Below are positions 9,219-17,594 of a DNA stretch of 64,000 nucleotides, one piece after another. The first letter of the stretch is position 1. Every line of letters begins with the position of its first letter. Both the position numbers and the translations under genes were made by a program. Below the pieces are notes generated by a model. That model had not been told where the DNA came from. It did no database searches and saw only the letters and a list, made by a program, of their open reading frames with translations. This DNA comes from Nocardia suismassiliense (GTDB lineage Bacteria; Actinomycetota; Actinomycetes; Mycobacteriales; Mycobacteriaceae): contig NZ_LT985361.1 in the NCBI RefSeq assembly GCF_900269665.1, positions 478,965 to 542,964 on the forward strand. Reading direction: 5' to 3'.

Positions 9219-9253
9219 AAGCCGCTGCCGACCGTGTTGGTCGGCAGCGGCTT
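9219..9253. terminator. bidirectional hairpin between convergent genes
   Basis: AAGCCGCTGCCGACC at 9219-9233 pairs with its complement at 9239-9253 across a five-base loop, flanked by an A run on one side and a TTT on the other. It separates the methyltransferase from the convergent dehydrogenase. Confidence 0.85.
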
Positions 9254-9268
9254 TCGCGTTGGTTTTCT

Positions 9269-10036
9269 TTAACGCGGGGCCATGCGCAGCGCGCCGTCCA
9301 TGCGGATGGTCTCGCCGTTGAGGTAGTCGTGCTCGACGATGTACTGCGACAGCTGCGCGTACTCGTCCGGACGGCCCAGGCGGGACGGGAAGGGCACGCC
9401 CGCCTCGAGGCCCTTGCGGTACTCCTCGGTGACGCCGGCCAGCATCGGGGTGTCGATGATGCCGGGGGCGATGGTGTTCACCCGGATGCCGAACTGGGCC
9501 AGGTCGCGCGCGGCAGGCACGGTCATGCCGTGCACGCCACCCTTGGACGCCGAGTACGCGATCTGGCCGATCTGGCCCTCGAACGCGGCGACCGACGCGG
9601 TGTTGATCACGACGCCGCGCTGGCCGTACTCGTCCACGGCCTCGGTCTTGGCGATGGCGTCGGCGGCCAGGCGCATCACATTGAAGGTGCCGAGCAGGTT
9701 CACGGTGATGACGGTGCGGAACAGCTCCAGGTCGTGCGGGCCGTTCTTGGACAGGATGCGTCCGGCCCAGCCGACACCGGCGCAGTTGACCACGATGCGC
9801 AGCGGCGCACCCGAGTCGACGACCTGCGCGACCGCGGCGCTGACCTCGTCATTGCTCGTCACATCGGCCGGAATGAGGGTAACCCCGGCGGGCACATTGT
9901 CCCCGGCCCGCTCGATCGACTGCGGCACATCCAGTCCGAAGACAGTGGCCCCCAGCTCGGCGAAACGCTTGGCGGTGGCGGCGCCGAGGCCGGATGCGCC
10001 TCCGGTGACAATGGCGGCGGAACCCGAAATCTCCAC
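9269..10036 (-). CDS. SDR family oxidoreductase, 3-hydroxyacyl-CoA dehydrogenase type II-like
   Basis: 255 residues from the GTG at 10036, chosen because GAGAGGA lies 6-11 bases upstream and the length equals the HSD10/HSD17B10 family. The NAD-binding motif TGGASGLG, the NCAGVG variant of NNAG, catalytic Ser in NTASVAAF and the YSASK pair are all present, with the PGIIDTPML segment typical of this family. Members oxidise 3-hydroxyacyl-CoA or hydroxysteroids with NAD. The gene stands alone, convergent with the methyltransferase and divergent from the next SDR gene. Confidence 0.85.
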   Translation of the reverse strand: MEISGSAAIVTGGASGLGAATAKRFAELGATVFGLDVPQSIERAGDNVPAGVTLIPADVTSNDEVSAAVAQVVDSGAPLRIVVNCAGVGWAGRILSKNGPHDLELFRTVITVNLLGTFNVMRLAADAIAKTEAVDEYGQRGVVINTASVAAFEGQIGQIAYSASKGGVHGMTVPAARDLAQFGIRVNTIAPGIIDTPMLAGVTEEYRKGLEAGVPFPSRLGRPDEYAQLSQYIVEHDYLNGETIRMDGALRMAPR

Positions 10037-10258
10037 GATGGTCCTCTCGTTCGTGACAGCCAGTTGGCCCTTCGTCAATTGCACCCTAACGGTTGCCCCC
10101 ACCGACCTTCATGAGGCATCCCTCTCATTTCCGCGCGGATTGTCGGCTCACCTGCGGTGCGATTACCAAGGCCGGTCCCTTCGAGGCCGCTCAAGATCCT
10201 CGAAATCCGTAGCGACGATGCGGAACGGCTATTTGCGAACAAACGTGTTCTTGGGTGG

Positions 10259-10264
10259 TACGGT
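10259..10264 (+). promoter_or_regulatory. candidate -10 hexamer for SDR gene 10271 (leaderless)
   Basis: TACGGT lies six bases before the ATG at 10271 with no ribosome-binding site between them. The same hexamer and spacing recur before the gene at 24626. Confidence 0.5.
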
Positions 10265-10270
10265 CGCTGC

Positions 10271-11149
10271 ATGAAGCTGTTCGGTGGGGTGTCGGTGGCT
10301 GGGCGGCGGGTGTTGATCACCGGGGCGGCGCGGGGGATCGGGGCTGCGTTGGCTCGGCAGTTGCACGAGGCGGGGGCGAAGGTTGCGCTGCTGGGGTTGG
10401 AGGAGGAGCTGCTGGCGGAGGTGGCGCGGGAGTGCGGGGACGCGCCGTGGCGCTACTGCGATGTCGGGGATGTCGCCCAGGTGGATCGGGTGGTGGAGAC
10501 GCTGGTCGGGGAGCTCGGCGGGCTGGATGTGGTGGTGGCCAATGCGGGGGTGGCGCGGCAGCTACCGTTGATCGGCGGCGACCCGGCGGTGATGGAGGAG
10601 ACGCTCGCGGTCAACGTGCTCGGCGTCTACTACACGGTGCGCGCGGCCGGTCCGCATATCAGTCACGCGAACGGCTATGCGCTGGTGGTCTCTTCGCTCG
10701 CCGCCGCGGTGAATCTGCCGCTGGTCGGCGCCTACAGCGCGTCGAAGGCGGCAGTGGAGGCGCTCGGCCATACGCTGCGCATCGAACTGAAGCACACGGG
10801 TGCGAAGGTCGGCATCGCATACTTCGCCGAACTCGACACGGACATGACCTCGCGCGGTTTCGGCACCGCGGCGGCCCGCGCCATCCTCGGCCGCTCCACC
10901 GTTTCCGGCGTCGCGCCGCTCGGCCCCGCCATCGATTCGGTGGAAAAGGCCATCGCGCGCCGGCGTCGTCAGGTGGTTTCGCCCTGGTGGGTGGCCGTCG
11001 CACTGCCGTTCCGGCCGATCGCGCAGCGGCTGATCGGCGTCACCTTGCGCCGAGGTGTACGGCGCGCCTTGGAGATCGCGCGAAGTGAAGAGGCACCCTT
11101 CACGACGGACCAACCCACCCGACCCCGCAAAATGGAGCGGCCAGCCTAG
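10271..11149 (+). CDS. SDR family oxidoreductase
   Basis: 292 residues. The Rossmann motif TGAARGIG starts near residue 17, followed by CDVGDV, VANAGVA (variant NAG), Ser in VVSSLAAAVN and the catalytic YSASK. The C-terminal 40 residues form a hydrophobic and basic segment (WWVAVALPFRPIAQRL) suggesting peripheral membrane contact, as in mycobacterial SDRs of the SadH type. The substrate is unknown. A TetR regulator starts 26 bases downstream on the same strand, so the two are probably one operon in which the regulator controls the oxidoreductase. Confidence 0.82.
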   Translation: MKLFGGVSVAGRRVLITGAARGIGAALARQLHEAGAKVALLGLEEELLAEVARECGDAPWRYCDVGDVAQVDRVVETLVGELGGLDVVVANAGVARQLPLIGGDPAVMEETLAVNVLGVYYTVRAAGPHISHANGYALVVSSLAAAVNLPLVGAYSASKAAVEALGHTLRIELKHTGAKVGIAYFAELDTDMTSRGFGTAAARAILGRSTVSGVAPLGPAIDSVEKAIARRRRQVVSPWWVAVALPFRPIAQRLIGVTLRRGVRRALEIARSEEAPFTTDQPTRPRKMERPA

Positions 11150-11175
11150 CCCGACCGAACCACCGGAGCCACCGA

Positions 11176-11853
11176 ATGACCGAACCGGCAACCAGCGCAC
11201 GCCAACTCCCGCGCGGTAGGCACGGCCTGCCGCGGGAGCAGGTGGTCGCCTCGCAGCGCGAGCGCATCCTGATCGCGATGGCCGAGGCGATGACCGAGAA
11301 CGGTTATGTCGGCACGTCGGTCGCGGCGATCCTGAAGCGCGCGGGAGTGTCCCGGGAGACCTTCTACGAGCAATTCCGTTCCAAGGAGGCGTGTTTCGAA
11401 GCCGCCTACGAGCGCGCCGTACAGAATCTGCTCGGCCGCATCGAGGATGCCTCTCGCGGCGCCGACGATCCGGCCGGACCGGAACTGAGCAGCGTGGACC
11501 GGATGGACCGGATCTTCCGGGCCTATCTGCAGCACCTGGTAGACGATCCGGCCAGCGCGCGGCTGTTCCTGGTCGAGGTCTACGCGGTGGGTTCGGCGGC
11601 GCTCTCGCGGCGGGCGCAACTGATGGAGCTGTTCGTCGGCCTGATCGCCGACGTGCTCGGTGCGGGCACCGACGATCAGCGCTTCGCCTGCCAGACCCTC
11701 GCGGCCTCGATCAGCGCGATGGTCACCGGCCGGATCGCGGCGGATGACCTGGACGGCCTGCTCGCGCTGCGGGTTCCGCTGCTGAATCTGGTGCGGCGCG
11801 GCGGGGAGCTGTACGGCGACGCCTTGCTCGAAACCGACGAACCTCGGACCTAG
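11176..11853 (+). CDS. TetR/AcrR family transcriptional regulator
   Basis: 225 residues. The N-terminal helix-turn-helix covers about residues 30-80, with the signature ILKRAGVSRETFYEQFRSKEACF. The C-terminal ligand domain is helical with no recognisable ligand motif. It lies 26 bases after the SDR gene at 10271 in the same orientation, suggesting co-transcription and autoregulation of that pair. No clear palindromic operator was seen upstream of the SDR gene. The next gene (Mn exporter) converges on it from the right. Confidence 0.88.
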   Translation: MTEPATSARQLPRGRHGLPREQVVASQRERILIAMAEAMTENGYVGTSVAAILKRAGVSRETFYEQFRSKEACFEAAYERAVQNLLGRIEDASRGADDPAGPELSSVDRMDRIFRAYLQHLVDDPASARLFLVEVYAVGSAALSRRAQLMELFVGLIADVLGAGTDDQRFACQTLAASISAMVTGRIAADDLDGLLALRVPLLNLVRRGGELYGDALLETDEPRT

Positions 11854-11874
11854 ACGGTCACAACGTCGGCCGGA

Positions 11875-12669
11875 CTACCGCCGACCCTTCGGATCGAGGG
11901 GCGCGACTCGCACTGCCGAGTCGGCCGCCGATGCGGCAGATAGTGGCAGCCCGGACGGTGTTGGCAGGTCGGGTGTTTCCGCTGCGGGCTCCGGTGCCGC
12001 GACAGGGCGCAGCTTGCGCAGGATCAGCATGACCGCACCGCCCAGCGCCGGTGCGACGGTGGCCAGTACGGCCACGCTCGGCCCACCCAGTGCAGGCGCG
12101 GCAGTGGAAAGCAGCGTCGCGGCACCGAAGTACAGGAACAGCAGCCCCGAGCCGATGCCGATCGCGCGTTCCGGCAGATGCTTGCCGACCAGGATGCCGA
12201 TCCCGATGGCGAGCGCGTCGGCGGCGACCATGCCGATGGTCGAGCCGAGCCAGACGCCGACCCAGTCGTAGTCGGTGGCCAGCGCGGCGGTCGCGAACAT
12301 GGTCCGGTCGCCGAGTTCGGCGAGCAGGAAGGCGGACAGCACCACCAGGAACGGTGCGGTGCTCGCGCGCAATGACTTCGGGGCGGGGTTCTCTTCGTCC
12401 GCGCCGAAGTGCTCACGCAGCGTCCACAGGCCGACGGCCAGGAAGGTGAGGGCGGCGACCAGCGAGATGGCCCGGGTGGGCAGCGCCGATCCGAGGAAGT
12501 AGCCGACGCCCACCGAGATCAGATGCACCGCGGCCGAAGCGGTCGCGATGCCGCCGAGCACGACCCACCAGCGGTAGCGCAACGCGAACGTCAAGGCCAT
12601 CAGCTGGGATTTGTCACCGAGCTCGGCAAGGAAGACGATGCCGATACTCAGCAAAATGGTGGCGATCAT
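11875..12669 (-). CDS. TMEM165/GDT1 (UPF0016) family manganese exporter
   Basis: 264 residues and six to seven transmembrane helices in two related halves, each with the family signature E-x-G-D-(K/R)-(S/T): ELGDKS at residues 16-21 and ELGDRT at 118-123. These acidic motifs line the cation path in the GDT1/Mnx family, which moves Mn2+ or Ca2+ out of the cytoplasm. A long cytoplasmic Pro/Ala-rich tail follows the last helix. The leader carries a yybP-ykoY element, which strongly supports a manganese function. It is colinear with sodA and the hypothetical gene at 12966-13493, the same order I recall for sodA-Rv3847-Rv3848. Confidence 0.9.
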   Translation of the reverse strand: MIATILLSIGIVFLAELGDKSQLMALTFALRYRWWVVLGGIATASAAVHLISVGVGYFLGSALPTRAISLVAALTFLAVGLWTLREHFGADEENPAPKSLRASTAPFLVVLSAFLLAELGDRTMFATAALATDYDWVGVWLGSTIGMVAADALAIGIGILVGKHLPERAIGIGSGLLFLYFGAATLLSTAAPALGGPSVAVLATVAPALGGAVMLILRKLRPVAAPEPAAETPDLPTPSGLPLSAASAADSAVRVAPLDPKGRR

Positions 12670-12689
12670 GATGTGTGCGGCTCCCGGGT

Positions 12690-12856
12690 CTCCGGCCTGC
12701 CGGTCGGAGTCTGGGTATGCCTCCGGCCGACAACGAAATAGTTGTCTCGGCCGAAGGTCTCGCCCACCGGTCTAGGCCGGTTCACACAGCCGGACCCGAG
12801 CCCTCGTGGGGAAGCGGGTCAGTATGTCGACTGTGCAATTGGGGGCTACTCCCCTT
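12690..12856 (-). ncRNA. yybP-ykoY manganese riboswitch (candidate)
   Basis: Reading the minus strand from about 12854, the leader begins with GGGGAGTAGCC, the invariant 5' signature of the yybP-ykoY class. It continues through several short pairing segments (GAACCGGCC with a later GGCC), a GCGAGACC element at about 12761-12754 matching the second conserved block, and an arm (CGACAAC/GTTGTCG) around 12748-12728 near the conserved pyrimidine-rich CATACC. It lies in the 5' leader of the GDT1-type exporter, the standard target class. Mn2+ binding is expected to raise expression of the exporter. Exact boundaries are approximate. Confidence 0.85.
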
Positions 12857-12965
12857 CGCTGTGCCCGACTCTACCCGCGGGTGCTCCGGTGTGCCAACCG
12901 GCTGTTACCCAAATCGCAATGCGCGCAGTAAGTTTGGCGATCCATGCGTAAGGTTTCGGGTACCC

Positions 12966-13493
12966 TTACGCGGCCAGCAGCATGGCCAGAACCGCAGTGT
13001 CGGGATCGCTGATCGGGTCCAGTCCCACCCGGCTGACCAGCGAGGTGACCGTGCCATCGGATTCGGCCTCGGCCCACGCCGCCCGGTGTTCCAGGCCCAG
13101 ATGCGGCACGCCGGGCAGCAGCACACAGCCCGAGGCGGCACCCGCGCACTCCGGCAGCGACGGCCGGGTTTCCGAGGGTGGATGCAGCATCAACAGGGCG
13201 GCGGGCACATGGTCGGCAAACCGGCCGGGCGCGAGGGCCTCCTCGCCGAGCACCGTGCCCTCGGCCATCACCAGGCCGACCATGTCGGGTTCGGGGTCGT
13301 CCGGTAGTTCCTCGCGCACCCCGAACACCGTCGAGGTGGACAGCAGCCCGGGTAGCGTGGCCACCCGGACGGCGAGCACGAGTACCTGTGCCCATTCCTT
13401 GGTGGTGTCCGGCCAGCGGCCGGAGATGACGAAGCCGCGCAGCGAGCCGCGGGCATGGAAAGGCGTGATGCCGATCGGTCCATTCGTCCGCAT
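12966..13493 (-). CDS. conserved hypothetical protein next to sodA
   Basis: 175 residues, ATG at 13493 (MRTNGPIGITPFHARGS). It has no signal peptide and no transmembrane helix; composition is mixed alpha/beta with a Leu-rich centre (VPAALLMLHPP). I do not recognise a catalytic motif or named domain. Its place between sodA and the GDT1 gene on the same strand matches Rv3847, a 177-residue hypothetical protein of M. tuberculosis as I remember it, so the gene is an old part of this block. Gaps of about 340 bases to sodA and about 110 bases to the riboswitch suggest its own transcript. Confidence 0.65.
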   Translation of the reverse strand: MRTNGPIGITPFHARGSLRGFVISGRWPDTTKEWAQVLVLAVRVATLPGLLSTSTVFGVREELPDDPEPDMVGLVMAEGTVLGEEALAPGRFADHVPAALLMLHPPSETRPSLPECAGAASGCVLLPGVPHLGLEHRAAWAEAESDGTVTSLVSRVGLDPISDPDTAVLAMLLAA

Positions 13494-13834
13494 GGTGCCT
13501 CCCGTCCGGGTAACCGGGGGCGGCCTCGCGCGTTCACGCTCGATAGCGCTCCCAGCGGCTTTGCCCGTCCTCGAACTGTGGAATCCGAGAATGAACTACG
13601 AATCACCTGGCACACAAGTACCAAAGAGTGCCAGCTGCCCGGCCAAATCGAGCTGACCAGCGATCGCGCCAGCCCACAGCCCCGCGACGGCCGGTCGGCC
13701 GCACGGTCCGAGACCGGTTTGCCGCTCGGGCGTGTCCTGATCGCGTCGCGGCAGTCACCCGAAACGGCGACGGGCCCGCGCCCCCGACCGCGCGAGCGCG
13801 GCAGAGACACGGGCCCGTGGGCGCGTGGTCGCTA
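13494..13834. other. gene-free interval between hypothetical gene and sodA
   Basis: No credible coding frame is seen. It should hold the promoter of the minus-strand hypothetical gene and the end of the sodA transcript. A 12-base palindrome CACGGGCCCGTG at 13808-13819, just after the sodA stop, lies within GC-rich partly self-complementary sequence that may serve as terminator. Confidence 0.5.
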
Positions 13835-14458
13835 TCAGCCGAAGATGAGGCCCTTGCCCTGGCCGACGGCGCGGGTGAAGCGGTCCTGCACGTCTTCCCA
13901 GTTGACGACGTTCCAGAACGCGGTCACGTAGTCCGCCTTGACGTTCTTGTACTGCAGGTAGAAGGCGTGCTCCCACATGTCGACCTGCAGCAGCGGGATG
14001 ATGCCCAGCGGGACGTTGGCCTGCTGGTCGTAGAGCTGGAAGGTCAGCAGCTTCTGGCCGAGGGTGTCGTAGCCGAGCACCGCCCAGCCGGAGCCCTGCA
14101 GGCCGTTGGCCGCGGCGGTGAACTGCGCGCGGAACTTGTCGAACGAGCCGAACTGGTCGTCGATCGCCGCGGCGAGGTCGCCGACCGGCTTGTCACCGCC
14201 GTTGGGGGACAGGTTCTTCCACCAGATGGAGTGGTTGACGTGCCCACCCAGGTGGAAGGCCAGGTTCTTCTCGTACAGGAAAATGGCGCCGTGATCGCCG
14301 CTTTCGCGGGCCGCTTCGAGCTTCTCGAGCGCGGTGTTCGCGCCCGCGACGTAAGCGGCGTGGTGCTTGGAATGATGCAGCTCGTTGATCTGCCCGGAGA
14401 TGTGGGGCTCCAGGGCGCTGTAGTCGTAATCCAGATCTGGCAGCGTGTACTCAGCCAC
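13835..14458 (-). CDS. sodA: superoxide dismutase (Fe/Mn family), Mn-type by residue 145
   Basis: 207 residues, the same length as and highly similar to the M. tuberculosis enzyme. It dismutates superoxide to oxygen and hydrogen peroxide. Metal ligands are His28, His76, Asp160 and His164 (DMWEHAFY motif). Position 145 is Gln (YDQQANVP) where the Fe-dependent M. tuberculosis enzyme has His; Gln at this site is the state of Mn-dependent homologues such as that of M. smegmatis. There is no signal peptide, as in mycobacterial SodA, which is nevertheless found outside the cell. Start is GTG 14458 with GGAAGGGACA upstream. Confidence 0.96.
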   Translation of the reverse strand: MAEYTLPDLDYDYSALEPHISGQINELHHSKHHAAYVAGANTALEKLEAARESGDHGAIFLYEKNLAFHLGGHVNHSIWWKNLSPNGGDKPVGDLAAAIDDQFGSFDKFRAQFTAAANGLQGSGWAVLGYDTLGQKLLTFQLYDQQANVPLGIIPLLQVDMWEHAFYLQYKNVKADYVTAFWNVVNWEDVQDRFTRAVGQGKGLIFG

Positions 14459-14908
14459 GATGTCCCTTCCTATGTCGGGCTGTGTGCGCCCTTATCGAGC
14501 ACACCCAACCATCATTCGTACACCCGCTCGGTTCCAACCGGGCCTGATGCCCCCGCATTCCGACGCGGGCACGGGCTGTGCACCGGCACGTCGTCATCGG
14601 CAGCGGGTCGAACCTCACGCGTTGCATCGAACCATGTCGCGGTACGACGAACCAGTGCAGCGACCGCGCCTCCCCGCGCGCGTCCATGATCACCCGGAGC
14701 GGCGCTGCCCGGTCGGCAGCACCGATCCTCGTTCCGGATACCCAATACGTCAATGGTCATCCGCGGCAGCCGCCGATCCCGGAATCAGCCCGAGTCGAGG
14801 GCATGTTTCCGGCTGAGAATCACCGCGGTTGCCGCTCGCGCCGGCGACCCGGGATACAGAAATACCGCACATCCGGAAGTCCGAGTGTGCGGTATCGGTG
14901 TGGTGGAT
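14459..14908. other. intergenic region: sodA promoter and upstream gene terminator
   Basis: About 450 bases without a believable gene. The right end holds a hairpin for the minus-strand gene at 14909: ATACCGCACA at 14862-14871 pairs with TGTGCGGTAT at 14886-14895, with extra inner pairing, and is followed on the minus strand by TTTC. The left end must hold the sodA promoter; I could not assign a regulator site. Confidence 0.55.
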
Positions 14909-15526
14909 TCAGAGCGGCGGCGCTACGCCGGGACGGGTTGCGCGCGGGTCGCCCGCGTCGTGCGCCTCCCACCAGCGCGCCGCGCCGGCGATGAACTCCG
15001 CCAGCGGGATCTCCCGGCCTGCGGTGTCGTTGATGAGCATGTTGTCGAACCACACCCGCACGTCCAGCTCGCGCGGGTCGATGCCCTCCTCCTGGGAGAA
15101 CTCCAGTACGTGCGCCGAGACGTGCTCGTCGAGGGTGGTGTCGAAGCTGAGCAGCTCGCTCCACAGTGCCCAGCCGCTGTCGTCGAGGTCGATGAACTCC
15201 CAGCCGTGCAGCCTGCCGCCGCCGAAGCTGCGGATGGCCTCGTCCAGACCGGTCAGTTCCAGTGGCAGCACCCGCGGTTCCAGGTCGTCCCAGTTCTGCA
15301 TGCGCAGGGACGCCGCGACGCGGCTGACCCCGGTAAAGGTGACCTGCACCCGGTAATCCTCGGTGGGCGTTCCGTTTTCCGGAAGCGTCAGCACCTCTAA
15401 GTCGAGTCGTAGTTGTCCGGCCGCCGCGTCGACCTCCAGGCCGAGGCAGGTCGCCTCGGACAGAGCGACATTGAGCCCAGCCGTATCCATGCCGTCGAGT
15501 AGCCCCCTGCTCACGTTCATGGCCAC
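14909..15526 (-). CDS. conserved hypothetical protein
   Basis: 205 residues, ATG at 15526 (or 15520). It is an acidic, Trp- and Leu-rich soluble protein without signal peptide or transmembrane segment. Visible features are LHGWEFIDLDDSGWALWSE near the centre and IAGAARWWEAHDAGDPRATRPG at the end, the latter resembling short C-terminal tails of actinobacterial proteins of unknown function. I do not recognise a named domain. It appears monocistronic, bounded by the hairpin at 14862-14895 and a 520-base gene-free stretch upstream. Confidence 0.6.
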   Translation of the reverse strand: MAMNVSRGLLDGMDTAGLNVALSEATCLGLEVDAAAGQLRLDLEVLTLPENGTPTEDYRVQVTFTGVSRVAASLRMQNWDDLEPRVLPLELTGLDEAIRSFGGGRLHGWEFIDLDDSGWALWSELLSFDTTLDEHVSAHVLEFSQEEGIDPRELDVRVWFDNMLINDTAGREIPLAEFIAGAARWWEAHDAGDPRATRPGVAPPL

Positions 15527-16047
15527 AGGCTACCGACAGCTACCGGTGGAGCCCAGTATTTCAGTTTTTCGCTAGTGTTCTCGTTTTTTATGGAACCGAA
15601 CCGGACCCTGCGCCGTCCAAGTAGATATCGGAACCCGCCGCGCCGCGAGTTCCGAGGTCGGCGGCGAATAACCGCTCCGGGATGGCGGTTGGAGGGGAGT
15701 CTCGGATCGGTTGTTCGCGCCGAAGGTCATGCCGCGAATCCGCTGAGGGCTGAGATGAGCCCCCTGATCCGGCAATCTGGGCTCGGAGGGCGGGTTAGCC
15801 GACGGGTAGCTTTGATAGCCAAACCCTGAAAATGGTGCGCTGTCCGATAGCTGCAGCCTGTGGATGAAGTTGTGGATTATGTGGATAACTCTGTCGGAGG
15901 TATGCACACGCCGACCCTGAGCGGGGCATCGATCAGGGTTCCGGGACGCAGAACATACCTGAAGTATCGGCTCGATGTCGAGCCGCCGACGGCCGCCGCG
16001 CGGGCGGAACCGCACGGCCCTCCGCCGCCCATGGCAGGATCGAAACT
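15527..16047. other. 520-base gene-free interval with AT-richer patches
   Basis: No frame here looks coding. It separates divergent genes (14909 on minus, 16048 on plus) and contains T-rich patches near 15555-15595 and a DnaA-box-like cluster at 15859-15888, listed separately. Promoters for both flanking genes must lie here. Confidence 0.5.
15859..15888. other. cluster of three DnaA-box-like 9-mers
   Basis: TGTGGATGA (15859-15867), TGTGGATTA (15871-15879) and TGTGGATAA (15880-15888) follow one another in the same orientation. The last is the exact complement of the consensus DnaA box TTATCCACA and the other two differ by one base each. dnaA and dnaN are not nearby, so this is more likely a DnaA-binding or titration site than the replication origin. 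Confidence 0.55.
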
Positions 16048-16416
16048 GTGACGAGTCCCCATGTGCCCTCGGTCCCGGTGGACGCGGTGCCGCGCGAATT
16101 CGACAGCGCCGAACCGCCCGCCGACGCCGCGCGCGCGATCCTGCTCGATGTGCGCGAGGACGACGAGTGGCAACTCGGGCACGCGCCGGGTGCCGTGCAC
16201 ATCCCGATGGTCGACGTGCCCGCCCGGGTGGACGAGCTGGAGTACGACGTCGATCTCTACGTCATCTGCAGGCAAGGCGGCCGTTCCCTCCAGGTGGTCG
16301 AATACCTCACGCACATCGGCTTCGACGCCATCCAGGTGAACGGCGGCATGGTCGCGTGGCAGCAGGCGGGCCGCCCGCTGGTCGCCGACGGTGACGGGCA
16401 GGCGAAGATCTACTAG
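16048..16416 (+). CDS. rhodanese-like domain protein
   Basis: 122 residues, a single rhodanese domain. LLDVREDDEWQLGHAPGAVHIP carries the conserved Asp-Val-Arg-Glu and GHxPGA signatures, and the active-site loop is CRQGGRS with nucleophile Cys74. Such proteins carry persulfide sulfur for transfer to cyanide, thiols or biosynthetic enzymes; the partner is unknown. It starts with GTG at 16048. The DUF4328 gene follows 92 bases downstream on the same strand. Confidence 0.88.
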   Translation: MTSPHVPSVPVDAVPREFDSAEPPADAARAILLDVREDDEWQLGHAPGAVHIPMVDVPARVDELEYDVDLYVICRQGGRSLQVVEYLTHIGFDAIQVNGGMVAWQQAGRPLVADGDGQAKIY

Positions 16417-16508
16417 GACCGCCGCGAAGGAGGCGTGATGAGACACAATGGCGCAGCGCTCATCAGCGCCGACCGGGCGCGGGTGTCCCGCAAGACACAG
16501 GAGGCACG

Positions 16509-17594
16509 GTGAGCACGGTCGTACAACCTTGTGCGCGGTGTGGCGCGCGCTGGGCCGTGCAGTCGACCCCGATGCACTGGTGCCCGCGCTGCCGCGGCGT
16601 GCTGCTCTCGCCCGCGCCCATCGACGCACCCGCCGAGCGGCGCAACTATCGCTGGGTGGCGCGCCGGCCGGACCATCGCGCGCGCCGGTCCCCGGCCGCC
16701 GGACCTCCCGTGCCGAGCGCCGAAACGCCGCGCTACACCCATATTCCGCGCTGGGGTCTGCTCGACCCGCCGCCTAAGCCCGCCGCCGCGGCCCCTCGTC
16801 CGCTCACCAGGCTGACCGCCAGGGCATCCACCCTGCTGATCACCACCACCGCGTTGTTCGCGGTCGCGGCCGTCGGCGAGTTGCTGCGCTATCTACTCCT
16901 GCTGCGCAATCGCACCCGGCTTATCCATCCCGCGCTGCTGTTCGCTTCCGACGCGCTCGTCATCGGCGCCGCGGTGCTCGCGCTGTTGTTCGCGCTGCTG
17001 AGCGCGGTCGCCGTGGTCGGCTGGTTGATCGACGCACGCCGCGCCGCCTTCCAGGAAACCGGGCGCGCCGACCCGCGATCGGTGCGGGTACTGGTGCTCG
17101 GCTGTGTGATCCCGGTGGTCAATCTGCTGTGGCCCGGGGTTTTCCTGACCGAACTCGTCGCACGACGGTCCGATCCGCGCGCGCTGCGGGCGATCCGGAT
17201 CTGGTGGGCCGCCTGGGTGTTCGGCGGTGTGGTCGCCGCGGCCGCGCTGCTGTGGCGGACTGCGGATTCGTTGCAGGCCGAGGCGGACGGCGTGCTGTTC
17301 ACCGCGTTCACCGACCTGGTCGCCGCCGCGGTCGCGCTGCTCACCCTGGCCATGATGCGGGCGGTCGAGGAACGAGACGTGCTCGGCCGCAGCAGGACCG
17401 CGCGGCGCTGGCTGGTAGCCGTCGACCCGGCGGTGCCGGTGATCGAGCCGGTGCATCCCGGTGGGCGGGCGCCGCAGGCGGTCGGTGCGTCCGCACCGGA
17501 CGCGGCTGAGCACACCGATGCCGATGACAACGGCACAGGCGTTGAGGACAACGGTGCAGTGGACCGTGAGCAACAGGAGGTTTTGGCCAAGTGA
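16509..17594 (+). CDS. zinc-ribbon DUF4328 multipass membrane protein
   Basis: 361 residues from GTG 16509, with an AGGAGGCACG ribosome-binding site just upstream. The N-terminus is a zinc ribbon with Cys8, Cys11, Cys25 and Cys28, followed by a Pro-rich linker and then five to six transmembrane helices forming a DUF4328 domain (about residues 100-290). The C-terminus is an acidic, Asp/Glu-rich tail. Function is unknown. The gene overlaps the following GDPD gene by four bases (GTGA). The pairing of a DUF4328 protein with a GDPD enzyme recalls Rv3843c and glpQ1 (Rv3842c). Confidence 0.8.
   Translation: MSTVVQPCARCGARWAVQSTPMHWCPRCRGVLLSPAPIDAPAERRNYRWVARRPDHRARRSPAAGPPVPSAETPRYTHIPRWGLLDPPPKPAAAAPRPLTRLTARASTLLITTTALFAVAAVGELLRYLLLLRNRTRLIHPALLFASDALVIGAAVLALLFALLSAVAVVGWLIDARRAAFQETGRADPRSVRVLVLGCVIPVVNLLWPGVFLTELVARRSDPRALRAIRIWWAAWVFGGVVAAAALLWRTADSLQAEADGVLFTAFTDLVAAAVALLTLAMMRAVEERDVLGRSRTARRWLVAVDPAVPVIEPVHPGGRAPQAVGASAPDAAEHTDADDNGTGVEDNGAVDREQQEVLAK

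Noticed and set aside
10235..10250. LexA (SOS) box: GCGAAC followed by GTTC before the SDR gene
   Set aside because: The mycobacterial site needs a four-base spacer (TCGAAC-N4-GTTCGA). Here the spacer between GAAC and GTTC is six bases.
15859..15888. The DnaA-box cluster as chromosomal replication origin
   Set aside because: Origins in this group lie between dnaA and dnaN, neither of which is here, and there is no extended AT-rich unwinding region.
15572..16015. A 147-codon minus-strand frame in the gene-free interval
   Set aside because: Arg/Pro/Ser-rich without any motif, overlaps the DnaA-box cluster and the start of the rhodanese leader, and has no ribosome-binding site.
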